A stretch of DNA of 64,000 nucleotides from Actinomycetota bacterium. Lineage in GTDB: Bacteria > Actinomycetota > Actinomycetes > S36-B12 > FW305-bin1. Position 1 is the stretch's first letter. The number at the start of each line of letters is the position of its first letter. Location: NCBI GenBank assembly GCA_004297305.1, contig SCTR01000002.1, positions 1-64,000 on the forward strand. The letters run 5' to 3'. Below the pieces are notes generated by a model. That model made no database searches, had not been told where the DNA came from, and saw nothing but the letters and a program-made list of their open reading frames with translations. Position numbers and translations under genes: made by a program. Shown one piece after another: positions 1-8,123 of the stretch.

Positions 1-561
1 GGACTCACCCTCATGGGCGCCCGCCTCTACAACCCGACCACCGGCCGATTCCAATCCACCGACCCCGTCCACGGCGGCAACGCCAACACCTACACCTACC
101 CGGTCAACCCCATCACCATGTACGACCTCAACGGCCAATGGGGATTCAGCGACCTGTGGAGCGGCATCCAATCAGTCGGAAGCTGGGCATGGGACAACCG
201 CGGAACGATCGCGACAGTCGTCGCCGTGGCAGGATGCTTCGGTGGACCAGCGCTATGTGCCGGTGCGATGGCGGGCGCCTACGCGGTCCGCGCTACCCAG
301 CGGATTGCGGATGTCGGATGGAGCGACAGTTGGCAGACAAACCTTGCCGACGGGATCGTCTCAGGAATGACGTTTGGAGTCGGCTCTGCATTCCGGGCAG
401 CAGCTCCCCGGATGGTGACTTGGTCCGGAAAGGCGATGCTGTCTAGGCCGAGGGTCAACCTGTCCAGGCAAAGCGCTTACACTCTGGCGTATCGTGGTGC
501 TTCTATGGGGCCCTACTACGGGATCAACCACCACTGGAACCGCAACCGCTCGAGATGGTAG
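1..561 (+). CDS. RHS repeat-associated core protein, C-terminal end (5' part outside window)
   Basis: The reading frame is open from the first base, so this is the last 187 codons of a longer gene. It opens with the hallmark end of the RHS core (MGARLYNPTTGRFQSTDP, then NPITMYDLNG), which in RHS/YD proteins closes the beta-cocoon shell and marks where the variable C-terminal domain begins. What follows is about 140 residues: a hydrophobic Ala/Gly/Val-rich stretch typical of RHS tails, then an Arg/Asn-rich end with HHWNRNRS. I do not recognise a named toxin domain in it. In this family the tail is usually a contact-dependent or secreted toxin, with immunity genes downstream. The RHS assignment is firm; toxin activity is inference. 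Confidence 0.85.
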   Translation, partial: GLTLMGARLYNPTTGRFQSTDPVHGGNANTYTYPVNPITMYDLNGQWGFSDLWSGIQSVGSWAWDNRGTIATVVAVAGCFGGPALCAGAMAGAYAVRATQRIADVGWSDSWQTNLADGIVSGMTFGVGSAFRAAAPRMVTWSGKAMLSRPRVNLSRQSAYTLAYRGASMGPYYGINHHWNRNRSRW

Positions 562-585
562 GTCAACGGCCCTTTTGGAGGAGCG

Positions 586-1083
586 GTGCACGGGGAGCGG
601 CTGCGCCTCAAGGCTAGTGCCTCGCGCATCGTGCCAATGGCGGGCACAAGCGGATTCATCCTGCTTGGCCTCGCTGGGCTGTTGCAGGGAGACGTGGGAA
701 GTGTTCTCGTGGGGGCGTCGATATTGATCCTCGGTGTCTTGATGACGACGGGGCTAGTCGTCAGGGGCCTCTCCGTGCGAGATGGCGCCGTGACTGAACG
801 CACCTTCATCTTCTGGACGAGGACGTGGCGCGCATCGGAGGTCCGCTACGTCGATGTCTGTCCAGCCGCTACAGCGTTTGGCGGTATGTTGCCCGCCGTC
901 GATATCGAGCTAGTTTTGGTTGACGGCGAGCGGGTTGCGCTGCGGACCGTCCGCGACTTCGCCTTCACGAAGCGAGGCGACCGTGCTGGGATCAGCAGGT
1001 GCGCGCGCTTGGGCCGTGCCCTGGATGTGCCGTACTCCCAAGATCTTGTGTGGGGCGACGAGGCGCCGCGGTCGGAGAAGTAG
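586..1083 (+). CDS. Small membrane protein with PH-like C-terminal part
   Basis: A 165-residue protein starting at GTG with GGAGG just upstream, 25 nt after the RHS stop. Two hydrophobic segments lie near residues 20-37 and 42-62, followed by a soluble beta-rich half (GLSVRDGAVTERTF, then WRASEVRYVDV). A membrane hairpin followed by this strand pattern resembles bacterial PH-domain (bPH) membrane proteins, but I cannot name a family with certainty. Its position directly behind an RHS toxin tail makes an immunity role possible; that is inference from context only. Codon use is less GC3-biased than in the genes further right. Confidence 0.6.
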   Translation: MHGERLRLKASASRIVPMAGTSGFILLGLAGLLQGDVGSVLVGASILILGVLMTTGLVVRGLSVRDGAVTERTFIFWTRTWRASEVRYVDVCPAATAFGGMLPAVDIELVLVDGERVALRTVRDFAFTKRGDRAGISRCARLGRALDVPYSQDLVWGDEAPRSEK

Positions 1084-1087
1084 CGAA

Positions 1088-1300
1088 CTATTCCATCCTC
1101 GATTGGACCACCCTGTCCAGGAGGAGTTTGCGTGCCTTTCGTCTTCCTGCCGTGCGCGGCTGGCGACACGGCTTCGTGACCCACCACGCTGCAGGAGCCC
1201 AAGCCAGTATTCCGATCAGAGCGTAGATCGGAGCCGGCCACGACATGCCGCTCAGGATCATGGCTGCAGGCATCGGGAAAGCTGCCACCATCCCGGCCAC
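1088..1300 (-). CDS. Possible small two-helix membrane protein (doubtful)
   Basis: A 70-residue minus-strand frame starting at GTG. It has two hydrophobic stretches (around residues 2-18 and 22-40, the second containing YALIGILAW) followed by a basic tail (RRKARK). The composition is more protein-like than anything on the other strand here. It would be the only minus-strand gene among the plus-strand orphans and it ends 5 nt past the previous gene. There is no convincing ribosome-binding site. It could equally be chance hydrophobicity or a decayed gene. Confidence 0.3.
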   Translation of the reverse strand: MAGMVAAFPMPAAMILSGMSWPAPIYALIGILAWAPAAWWVTKPCRQPRTAGRRKARKLLLDRVVQSRME

Positions 1301-1561
1301 GCCCTGCCGGACATCAACAATGCGCTGTTGGCGGCGCCGCCGACCGGAGCCGTCTCAAGGGGCTACTCGGTGATCGGTAGGAGGATGACGACGGTGAAGT
1401 CCAGGAGCGTCTCGACGTGGAGTTCGTATGTGAACCCGCGTTACCGGCGCGGTACGCTGACGCGAGCAGGTGGTCAGGTGGCCGCAACGAGCGTCAGCAC
1501 CTACGCCGGGATCTCTGATTGGAACCTGTGAGCAGGCGCTGCGACGGTTGGGAGCACGTCG

Positions 1562-1801
1562 ATGGTGTTCATGGTCCTAGCGGGCCTGGCGATGGCACTC
1601 GTCTTCTTCATCCGATGCCTGGCTCAGCCAGACGAGCCCAGCTTCAAATTCCTCGTTCCCATCGGTCTCTTTCTCATTTTCGTAGGACTCGGTGCTGACC
1701 TGGTGGTGGTTTGGGTGCCGGCGCTGATTGTCTTCGGCGTTGCGAGGGCACTTGACTACCGCTGGAGGGCGCTGAATGGAAGCAATAGGTGGCTGTTCTG
1801 A
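1562..1801 (+). CDS. Small two-helix membrane protein of unknown function
   Basis: A 79-residue protein with a good ribosome-binding site (GGGAG about 8 nt before ATG). It is almost wholly hydrophobic: one helix at residues 2-20, a short polar link (CLAQPDEPSFK), a second and third hydrophobic run at about 30-62, then a basic end. I do not recognise the family. It sits among several similarly small, unlinked genes behind the RHS tail, a pattern common where toxin tails and immunity genes have been exchanged. No function is assigned. Confidence 0.5.
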   Translation: MVFMVLAGLAMALVFFIRCLAQPDEPSFKFLVPIGLFLIFVGLGADLVVVWVPALIVFGVARALDYRWRALNGSNRWLF

Positions 1802-2232
1802 CGATGTCAGTACCCAAGGAATTGCGGCAGTGCGAGGCGGTCACATGGCACGCGAAGCCTTTGGCCGTCCCAGTCCACAACGGAGCCAGCGTATGGGTGC
1901 ACCGCCGTAGCCACGCCCTCGCCAGGTGGCCATTCGGCGCATAGGTGATCGTCTTGCACTGCATCAGAGGCTCCGTCCCATGACGGTACGTGACGTCCAG
2001 GCCGATCAGACCTGGTGCACGCTCACACCGGTCTCCCTGCCAGAACTCTGCAAGCCGGTGCTGCACTGCCTCCCGCGTCGTCCATCATTACCCATCGCCC
2101 GCCGTTGGACCTGAGCGGCCCACGATCTGATCTTCCCTCATGCCGATCATGTAGTAGAGCATGGTTCCACAGCTACTAGAGCATCTCGTCGTGGTCGAGG
2201 CTGGCGAGAGGTTGACCCGAAGGTGATGAAGC
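1802..2232. other. 431-nt stretch without a convincing gene
   Basis: Short overlapping frames exist on both strands but none has a ribosome-binding site, recognisable motif or sensible composition. No strong hairpin or repeat was seen. This may be decayed coding sequence in the region behind the RHS gene. Confidence 0.5.
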
Positions 2233-2661
2233 ATGGGCTTCGTTCCGCTCCCACGCTCAAGCGTCCGCTTTGCAGCCATCGCTGACGCGTGGAACGTGGT
2301 CCTGCGGGATCTATGGACGACCACCGGCCAGGCTGCGGACCTCGAAATCTACGTTCGCGAAGACGAGCGGAACACACTGTATGTCGGCAGACGCAGTCTG
2401 GACACTCGCAACGAGTCGTGGGTGTACGGGGCGGGTGGATGGGCGCCGAGTGGATCGAAGGGATTTCGTGTCGTGCAACTGGTAGCCGAGATTCAGGATG
2501 CGATCACCGACAGCCTGCTCGGCCTCCCGCACTATTGGCCGCTGTGCCCGGGGGACGGGTCAGGGCTCCACGCTCGGCTGATCGATGACGTAGCGGTGTG
2601 GGTCTGTCCCGAGGAGCCCCAACCAGTTGCACCGATCGGATTCCTGGGAGATCGGCGTTGA
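2233..2661 (+). CDS. Soluble protein of unknown function near RHS tail
   Basis: A 142-residue soluble protein starting at ATG with AAGGTGA about 6 nt upstream. The sequence looks globular, with alternating strands (LEIYVREDERNTLYVG) and a Trp-rich middle (WVYGAGGW); the second half has HYWPLCPGDG and WVCPEEP. There is no signal peptide or membrane segment. I do not recognise the family. Size, solubility and position in the tail region of an RHS locus would suit an immunity-type protein, but nothing in the sequence proves it. Confidence 0.55.
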   Translation: MGFVPLPRSSVRFAAIADAWNVVLRDLWTTTGQAADLEIYVREDERNTLYVGRRSLDTRNESWVYGAGGWAPSGSKGFRVVQLVAEIQDAITDSLLGLPHYWPLCPGDGSGLHARLIDDVAVWVCPEEPQPVAPIGFLGDRR

Positions 2662-2742
2662 TCGTCCTCGTGGGAGCAAGCGTGAAGTATGGCACTGGCT
2701 TGAATGATCCGACTGGCGGCTGCACCCCAGTCCTTGGATAGA

Positions 2743-3006
2743 ATGGTAGCCGTGCTCCAGATTCTCGCTGGCCTAGCGTGTGCAGCGCTTGGTATCTGGA
2801 TCGCAGTAGCTTGGCGTGGATTCTATCGAGCTCTCCGGCGGGCCAACAGCGGAATGGCGTTTAACGTGAGAGAAGTCGACAGGATCGTTGCGAGCATCGA
2901 ACGCAACCGGATCGCCTACGTCTACTACGTCGCTGTGCCGGCCGTACTGATGGTTGTGGTCGGTTTGGGCATCATCGTGGGTGGGTTCAGCTCGTTACGC
3001 GCTTGA
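2743..3006 (+). CDS. Small membrane protein of unknown function
   Basis: An 87-residue protein with hydrophobic segments at about residues 2-19 (VLQILAGLACAALGIWIAVAW) and 60-82 (VLMVVVGLGIIV), separated by a charged loop (RALRRANSG, VREVDRIVASIERNR). An upstream in-frame ATG at 2704 would add 13 residues. The later ATG was preferred because the first helix then starts at once, but neither start has a good ribosome-binding site. Family unknown. The two-helix plus charged-loop design repeats that of the gene at 1562. Confidence 0.4.
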   Translation: MVAVLQILAGLACAALGIWIAVAWRGFYRALRRANSGMAFNVREVDRIVASIERNRIAYVYYVAVPAVLMVVVGLGIIVGGFSSLRA

Positions 3007-3169
3007 TCTCCCTTTGCGTCAGGCGGCGACCGATGCGCAACGATCCCCGCATGGGTTTTGGAAGTAGAGATCGACGCGGGGAAGTCCGGCGTTCTCGGGC
3101 GGGAGGCCGGATCGGGTGCTAGCTTCCGGCCATGGCCCGGCGTATGACGGTTCGATTCAGGGATTCGAG

Positions 3170-3514
3170 ATGACCCGCGATACTCCATTGTTCTCATTTG
3201 CTGACCTGAGAGTGCAGAGCGTTGCGGGCCCGAACGACGTAGTCATCACGGTCGGTGTCTACGAGGATCACCCCACCATGGGTATCGATCGAGGTGCCTA
3301 CACCGACGGCTTGGCGCTCGTCGTCAGGAAGCTTTGCTTCTGGCTGACGCCACCACGTCGGCGACAGTGGCGGGTGGTCGCTACCAGGCCTGATACAGAT
3401 CGCGGTCGTGTCTTGCCTCCGGCCCTATTCGAACGAACATTTCCCACTCTGGCCGAGGCGGCCTCCGCGGCCGCCGGAATTGCCCGCTCTGTTGTCGAAG
3501 GGCAATTCCCGTAG
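3170..3514 (+). CDS. Small soluble protein of unknown function
   Basis: A 114-residue protein. The ATG at 3170 was chosen because GGGATTCGAG precedes it; an in-frame start at 3116 would add 18 residues. The sequence is soluble, with a likely strand-rich N-terminal half (LRVQSVAGPNDVVITVGVYED) and an Ala-rich helix near the end (LAEAASAAAGIARSVVEG). No motif is recognised and no signal or membrane segment is seen. It precedes the HEAT-repeat gene by 90 nt and may share its transcript. Confidence 0.5.
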   Translation: MTRDTPLFSFADLRVQSVAGPNDVVITVGVYEDHPTMGIDRGAYTDGLALVVRKLCFWLTPPRRRQWRVVATRPDTDRGRVLPPALFERTFPTLAEAASAAAGIARSVVEGQFP

Positions 3515-3604
3515 GCGCAGGAGGACGACACCGGCGCCGTCGGCAGGTCAGCCGCGGCGGTTCTGCGGGATGATCGGTCTAGCTAGCTCCAGAGGAGACG
3601 ACCG

Positions 3605-4609
3605 GTGGCTTCGTATCGAGACGTGGACGCGGAACTATCGACCTTGGTCGATGCGCGGACAACGCCGGATACCGGTGATGAGGAGGACGACGGAATCTCG
3701 GCCGCCTTGATCCGGCTGGCCGACGACGATCCGGATACGGCGATCGCCGTTTGCGCCGCAAAGATCGTCGAATCGAACGCCGCCTGCCGCGCAGTGGCGG
3801 CGGAGCTGCTCGGATACGCGGCCGACGCTGCGCATCGGTTGCGGCAGCCGGTAGCCGCGACGTTGGCAGCAGCGGCCGACATCGAATCCGATACCGAGAC
3901 GCTGGCCACCATGATCCGAGCGTTGGCGCGGACGGCGGAGCCCACGTGTGTTCCGTTGCTCCGCAAGTACGCAGTGTCATCCGGTAGTCAGGTGCGGCTC
4001 TCGGTCGTCCTGGCGCTGTCCGAACTTGTAGTCGGCGTACCAGATGAGGCGACGTCGGCTGTGCTGCTCGACCTGATGAGCGACTCGGATGATGACGTTC
4101 GTGAGTGGGCAACATTCGTCGTGGGGTACCAGATGGCGATGGACGGCGACAGACTTCGAAAGCTCCTCTACCGCGCCCTCAGCGATCCGTCGCCTGCGGT
4201 GCGGGAGGAAGCGGTTCGGGGTCTCGCCTGCCGGCGCGACCCCGTCGCGCTTCCCGGACTGTTTCAGCAACTCCAGGCCATCCCGGCACCGACTTTTGCC
4301 GTGGAGGCATGCGCTCGCATGCACCACGAGTCGCTCTTGCCCTCCCTACTCGACCACTACTACCGTGCCGGCGACGACGATGCCCTCTACGCCTATGCGA
4401 TGTGCGCCGACAATGTCTTGCGTACCGGCACGTTCGCGGCAAGTCTCCTGGGTGTTGTCTCGGAGAGTCTGGGACACAGCGGTATTGGCGCCTCGGCGAG
4501 CATTGCGTCACCGCTCTACGACTTCGGACTGGAACTCCACCTCGACGGGGCCGGCAACGAGCCCATTCCGATCCTGCGTACGCTCGAATCTGTTCGATTC
4601 GCGCTGTGA
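3605..4609 (+). CDS. HEAT-repeat protein
   Basis: A 334-residue protein starting at GTG with GAGGAGA 6 nt upstream. It is built of helical repeats of about 30-35 residues. The clearest units are around residues 120-150 (SGSQVRLSVVLALSELV), 152-185 (DSDDDVREWATFVVG) and 190-215 (DPSPAVREEAVRGLA), matching the HEAT/PBS-lyase repeat pattern with conserved Asp/Val/Arg. Such scaffolds bind proteins or nucleic acid; no catalytic residues are visible. HEAT proteins occur as immunity partners of polymorphic toxins and as general adaptors. Its place at the end of the RHS-associated run is suggestive only. Confidence 0.75.
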   Translation: MASYRDVDAELSTLVDARTTPDTGDEEDDGISAALIRLADDDPDTAIAVCAAKIVESNAACRAVAAELLGYAADAAHRLRQPVAATLAAAADIESDTETLATMIRALARTAEPTCVPLLRKYAVSSGSQVRLSVVLALSELVVGVPDEATSAVLLDLMSDSDDDVREWATFVVGYQMAMDGDRLRKLLYRALSDPSPAVREEAVRGLACRRDPVALPGLFQQLQAIPAPTFAVEACARMHHESLLPSLLDHYYRAGDDDALYAYAMCADNVLRTGTFAASLLGVVSESLGHSGIGASASIASPLYDFGLELHLDGAGNEPIPILRTLESVRFAL

Positions 4610-4856
4610 GTACTGGGACGTCTCGCGACGTCCCCGGTAGCGGTGTCCCGGTCCTGGCAATCAGACGTCCTTACCGAGGAGCATGATCTGGCGACCAGGT
4701 TGAATGCGATCGGCTCCGTCAAGGACGATCCGGCCACCCCAGCCCGCCGCGAGCGCGATCGGTTCGGCGGTGCCACCACAAGGGCTGGCAACTGGCCTGT
4801 GTTGTGGACCTTGCCGGTGGCACGGTGACCGTCGTGGGTGGACTACGGTCCCGAGC

Positions 4857-5996
4857 ATGAGTCCGGACCGAAGTGCGGAGCCGACGTCGAGTAGCCGGGA
4901 GCCGGCGTTGCGGCGTACACCGTTGGCCGACCGCCACGCCGCTTTGGGCGCGAAGACCGCGGATTTCGGTGGCTGGGAGATGCCGATCGAGTACGCCGGC
5001 GGTGGCGTGGTCGCCGAGCACACCGCGGTCCGCGAGCGAGTCGGCATCTTCGACGTGTCACACATGGGCAAGCTGGCCGCCCGCGGCCCCGGCGCCGTCG
5101 CGGTCCTCGACCGCCTGCTCACCAACGACCTGAATCGCATCGGGTCCGGCCAGGCGCAGTACTCGTTGCTGTGCAACGACTCCGGTGGCGTTGTCGACGA
5201 TCTCATCGTGTACCGGCGAACCGACCAGGACGTCCTGGTGATTCCCAACGCGGCGAACGCCGCCAAGGTCGCCGCGCTGGTCCGCGCGGCCGCTCGCGAC
5301 GACGACGTCGAGATCGCCGACGAGCACGACGCGCGGGGCATAGTCGCCGTGCAGGGCCCACGCTCCGCGCAGTTGCTGGACATCCTCGGTCTGCCGTCCT
5401 CGCAGGACTACATGGCCTTCGCCGACGCCACCTGGCGGGGCGAGCCCGTGGTCGTCTGCCGGACCGGATACACCGGCGAACACGGCTACGAACTGGTTGC
5501 CCCGTCCAGGCTCCTCGGCGCCTTGTGGGACGAGTTGCTCGAGCGTGGCGCCGGCCTCGGAATCGCCCCGTGCGGACTGGGGGCCAGGGACACCCTGCGC
5601 ACCGAGATGGGATATCCGCTGCACGGCCAGGACCTGTCGCCGGCGATCACCGTCGTGCAGGCACGGCTGGGTTGGGCCGTCGGCTGGGGCAAACCCGAGT
5701 TCGCCGGCCGGGACGCACTGCTGGCAGAACGTGCGGCCGGGCCGACGCGGTTGCTGTGGGGTCTGCGCTTCGTCGACCGCGGGATCCCGCGGCCGCACAT
5801 GGCCGTGACCGTGGACGGCGTCGCGGTGGGCGAGGTCACCAGCGGGACGTTTTCACCGACGTTGCGCACCGGCATCGCGCTCGCGCTGGTTTCCTCGTCG
5901 GTCGCCGAAGGCGACACGGTCGTGGTCGACGTGCGGGGCCGTCCGGCGCAGGCCACCGTCGTACGGCCGCCGTTCGTCCCGGCGGCCACGCGCTGA
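4857..5996 (+). CDS. gcvT: Glycine cleavage system T protein (aminomethyltransferase)
   Basis: A 379-residue protein beginning at ATG 4857. It transfers the methylene group from lipoyl-bound aminomethyl to tetrahydrofolate in glycine cleavage. Family motifs are GGWEMPIEY (near residue 40), the folate-site region YSLLCNDSGGVVDDLIVY with the conserved Asp, CRTGYTGEHGYEL (about 200-212), and the C-terminal beta-barrel. The length is normal. No gcvH or gcvP lies in the window, so it appears to be a stand-alone copy, as often seen in actinobacteria. An upstream in-frame start would add 51 residues of unlike sequence and was rejected. Confidence 0.95.
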   Translation: MSPDRSAEPTSSSREPALRRTPLADRHAALGAKTADFGGWEMPIEYAGGGVVAEHTAVRERVGIFDVSHMGKLAARGPGAVAVLDRLLTNDLNRIGSGQAQYSLLCNDSGGVVDDLIVYRRTDQDVLVIPNAANAAKVAALVRAAARDDDVEIADEHDARGIVAVQGPRSAQLLDILGLPSSQDYMAFADATWRGEPVVVCRTGYTGEHGYELVAPSRLLGALWDELLERGAGLGIAPCGLGARDTLRTEMGYPLHGQDLSPAITVVQARLGWAVGWGKPEFAGRDALLAERAAGPTRLLWGLRFVDRGIPRPHMAVTVDGVAVGEVTSGTFSPTLRTGIALALVSSSVAEGDTVVVDVRGRPAQATVVRPPFVPAATR

Positions 5997-6076
5997 ACTC
6001 AGGTTGACGACGGCGACCGGTCACGAAGTCGCGCAGGCACGCGAGGACCCGATCGGCGACGACGGGGAGTAGACCG

Positions 6077-6628
6077 TCAGGCCGCCACCGCAAGAGCTGC
6101 CAGGGCGCGCTCGTACCGCGTCGTCGCCATCGACTGGATCGCGCGACCGACAGGGCCGGCCCAACGCACAAGCGGGCCTCCCGGCCGGCTGAACGCGGTG
6201 ATGTCGAACCACACCGAACCGTTGTCGTCCAGCGTCACGACGAAGGCCTCCTCACCCTGCTCCGGGTGGTCCGGAAGGGTGCCGTAGGCGAAACCTTGAC
6301 GCGCGTGCTCGTCGACGACGTAGACGACCCGGCACGGGATCACCAGTGACAGGCCGAAACCGAGTCCGAGGACGACGGTCCGATCTTGCTCCACCGGTCC
6401 GTCGGTCGCGACGGCCAGTCCCGAGTGCCGGTGCATCTGCCAGCTGAGCAGGGCCTGCGACGCCCGGTCGAACGCCGCCTGGCCGCTGCCGAGGCGGACC
6501 CGGCGCCGGGTATGGCCGTACCCCAGCGGCAGGTCGCCGCTCGTGGCTCCGACCGGCTCATACGTCGGCTCCGTCTTGCGGTACGCCGCCAGGTGCCTGG
6601 GCAGGTCTCGCGTCGTCGTCAGCCGCAC
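6077..6628 (-). CDS. DUF1990 family protein
   Basis: A 183-residue protein; the GTG at 6628 was chosen because the conserved part begins right after it (TYEPVGAT). Motifs typical of DUF1990 are YGHTRRRVRLG, AFDRASQALLSWQMHRHSGL, PCRVVYVVDE, GFAYGTLPDHPEQGEEAFVV and the closing RYERALAAL. The family is a single-domain START-like fold of unknown function, common in actinobacteria and plants. It lies on the minus strand, convergent with gcvT and 97 nt downstream of the MFS gene, with which it may be cotranscribed. Confidence 0.85.
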   Translation of the reverse strand: MRLTTTRDLPRHLAAYRKTEPTYEPVGATSGDLPLGYGHTRRRVRLGSGQAAFDRASQALLSWQMHRHSGLAVATDGPVEQDRTVVLGLGFGLSLVIPCRVVYVVDEHARQGFAYGTLPDHPEQGEEAFVVTLDDNGSVWFDITAFSRPGGPLVRWAGPVGRAIQSMATTRYERALAALAVAA

Positions 6629-6725
6629 AGCTGAATCGTCCCATCGCCTATGCCGAGTTTGATCTGCCGGTGACACCCCACGACAGCGCCGGTGTCGATG
6701 CGTCGGGCGCTCGGTGCCCGTGAAC

Positions 6726-7985
6726 TCAGGGCACCGGATGGGCGCCGTCGTACGCGAGGAAGTCCCGCGACCAGGCGACCAGCCCGAGGGTGCAGGCGAT
6801 GCAGGCCAGGCCGCCGGAGACGACCGAAAAGCCCTCTCCGGCAACGGCGGCGACGGCTCCGGCCTCCACGTCGCCCAGCCGTGGTCCACCAGCCACGACG
6901 ACGGTGAAGATGCCCTGCAGCCGACCGCGGTAGTGGTCGGGTGCGGCTGCTTGCAGCATGGTGGAACGGAACACGGCGCTGACGTTGTCCGCGGCTCCGG
7001 CCACGGCCAGCAGGATCAGGGCCGCCGGCAGCCAGCGGACCAGGCCGAACGCCGCGATGCTGGCGCCCCACACCAGCACCGCGATCACGATGACGACACC
7101 TTGCCGGCGCACCTGGGTCAGCGGCCCTGACAGGACGCCAATGAGTACCGCACCGATCGCCGGGCTGGCCGACAGCAGCCCCACGATCACCGCGACGGCC
7201 CGCGGATCGCCGCCGTACCAGTCGGCCGCGATCGCCGGGAACAGCGCCCGCGGCATCCCGAACACCATGGCCACGATGTCCAGGTAGAACGACATCTGCA
7301 GGTTCCGCCGGCCCTTGAGGAAGCGCAGCCCTTCCATCACCGACGCCCAGCCCGCTCGCTGGACGGCTTGTCCCGCCAGCGGTTGCGGCCGCATCGCCGG
7401 CAACCGGGCCATGGCGTAGAACGTGCCGGTGAACGCGACGACGTCGACGACGTAGACCCACGTCGCCGAGCCGGTCGCGGCGATGACCGCGCCGCCCAGC
7501 AGCGGTCCCACAGTGAAGCCGAGGTTGAACGCGACCATGCTGAGCGCGTTGGCGGCCGGCAGCAGCTCGCGGTCGACCAGCCGCGGGACGATGGCCGCCC
7601 GGGCAGGGTTGCCGACGGCGAACAGCCCGGACTGTACGGCGACCACGGCGTACAGCAGGACCACGCTGTCGAGCGCGAGCGCGCCCTGCAGGACCAGGAC
7701 CACCGAACAGGCCGCCAGGCCCGCCGTCGCCACCATGCCGATGCGGCGTCGGTCGAGACTGTCGGACAGGGCGCCGCCGTACAGCCCCAGCCCGACCAGC
7801 GGGATGAGCTGGGCGAGGCCGACCAGGCCGACGGCCAGGCTCGATCCGGTGATCGCGTAGACCTGGATACCGACGGCCACCGCGGTCATCTGCTGGCCGA
7901 CGTTGCTGACGCCTTGGGCGAGCCAGAGCCGCCGGAAGTTGCGGCTGACCCGGATCGGGGTGACGTCGGCGAGCAGGCGGGGCAC
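6726..7985 (-). CDS. MFS transporter, EntS-like
   Basis: A 419-residue integral membrane protein with about 12 hydrophobic helices. It shows the MFS loop-2/3 signature in the form [14 protein letters not shown] (near residue 70-83) and a second [13 protein letters not shown] segment. The order and length match the exporter group that includes EntS-type siderophore exporters and MdfA-like drug pumps. No biosynthetic genes adjoin it, so the substrate is unknown. It is divergent from pgm, with 138 nt between the starts that must carry both promoters. Confidence 0.85.
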   Translation of the reverse strand: MPRLLADVTPIRVSRNFRRLWLAQGVSNVGQQMTAVAVGIQVYAITGSSLAVGLVGLAQLIPLVGLGLYGGALSDSLDRRRIGMVATAGLAACSVVLVLQGALALDSVVLLYAVVAVQSGLFAVGNPARAAIVPRLVDRELLPAANALSMVAFNLGFTVGPLLGGAVIAATGSATWVYVVDVVAFTGTFYAMARLPAMRPQPLAGQAVQRAGWASVMEGLRFLKGRRNLQMSFYLDIVAMVFGMPRALFPAIAADWYGGDPRAVAVIVGLLSASPAIGAVLIGVLSGPLTQVRRQGVVIVIAVLVWGASIAAFGLVRWLPAALILLAVAGAADNVSAVFRSTMLQAAAPDHYRGRLQGIFTVVVAGGPRLGDVEAGAVAAVAGEGFSVVSGGLACIACTLGLVAWSRDFLAYDGAHPVP

Positions 7986-8123
7986 GTCGGGAGGCTACGC
8001 GCCGCCGAATGCGACCTCCGACCGGACAGCCGGGCTCGGGCGCGGCAGGATCGACGCACCAGTCGTGCGGTGCCACGGTCCGTGTCGTGGGTCGGCGCGG
8101 CAGCGACGATCGAGGGAGGGTCC

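Noticed and set aside
1802-2232. Short overlapping frames on both strands in the gap
   Set aside because: No ribosome-binding site, motif or plausible composition was found for any of them.
4704-4856. Longer gcvT start at 4704
   Set aside because: The added 51 residues have no similarity to GcvT N-termini; the ATG at 4857 gives normal family length.
4610-4856. Glycine riboswitch upstream of gcvT
   Set aside because: The conserved glycine aptamer core blocks are not visible, and gcvT stands alone.
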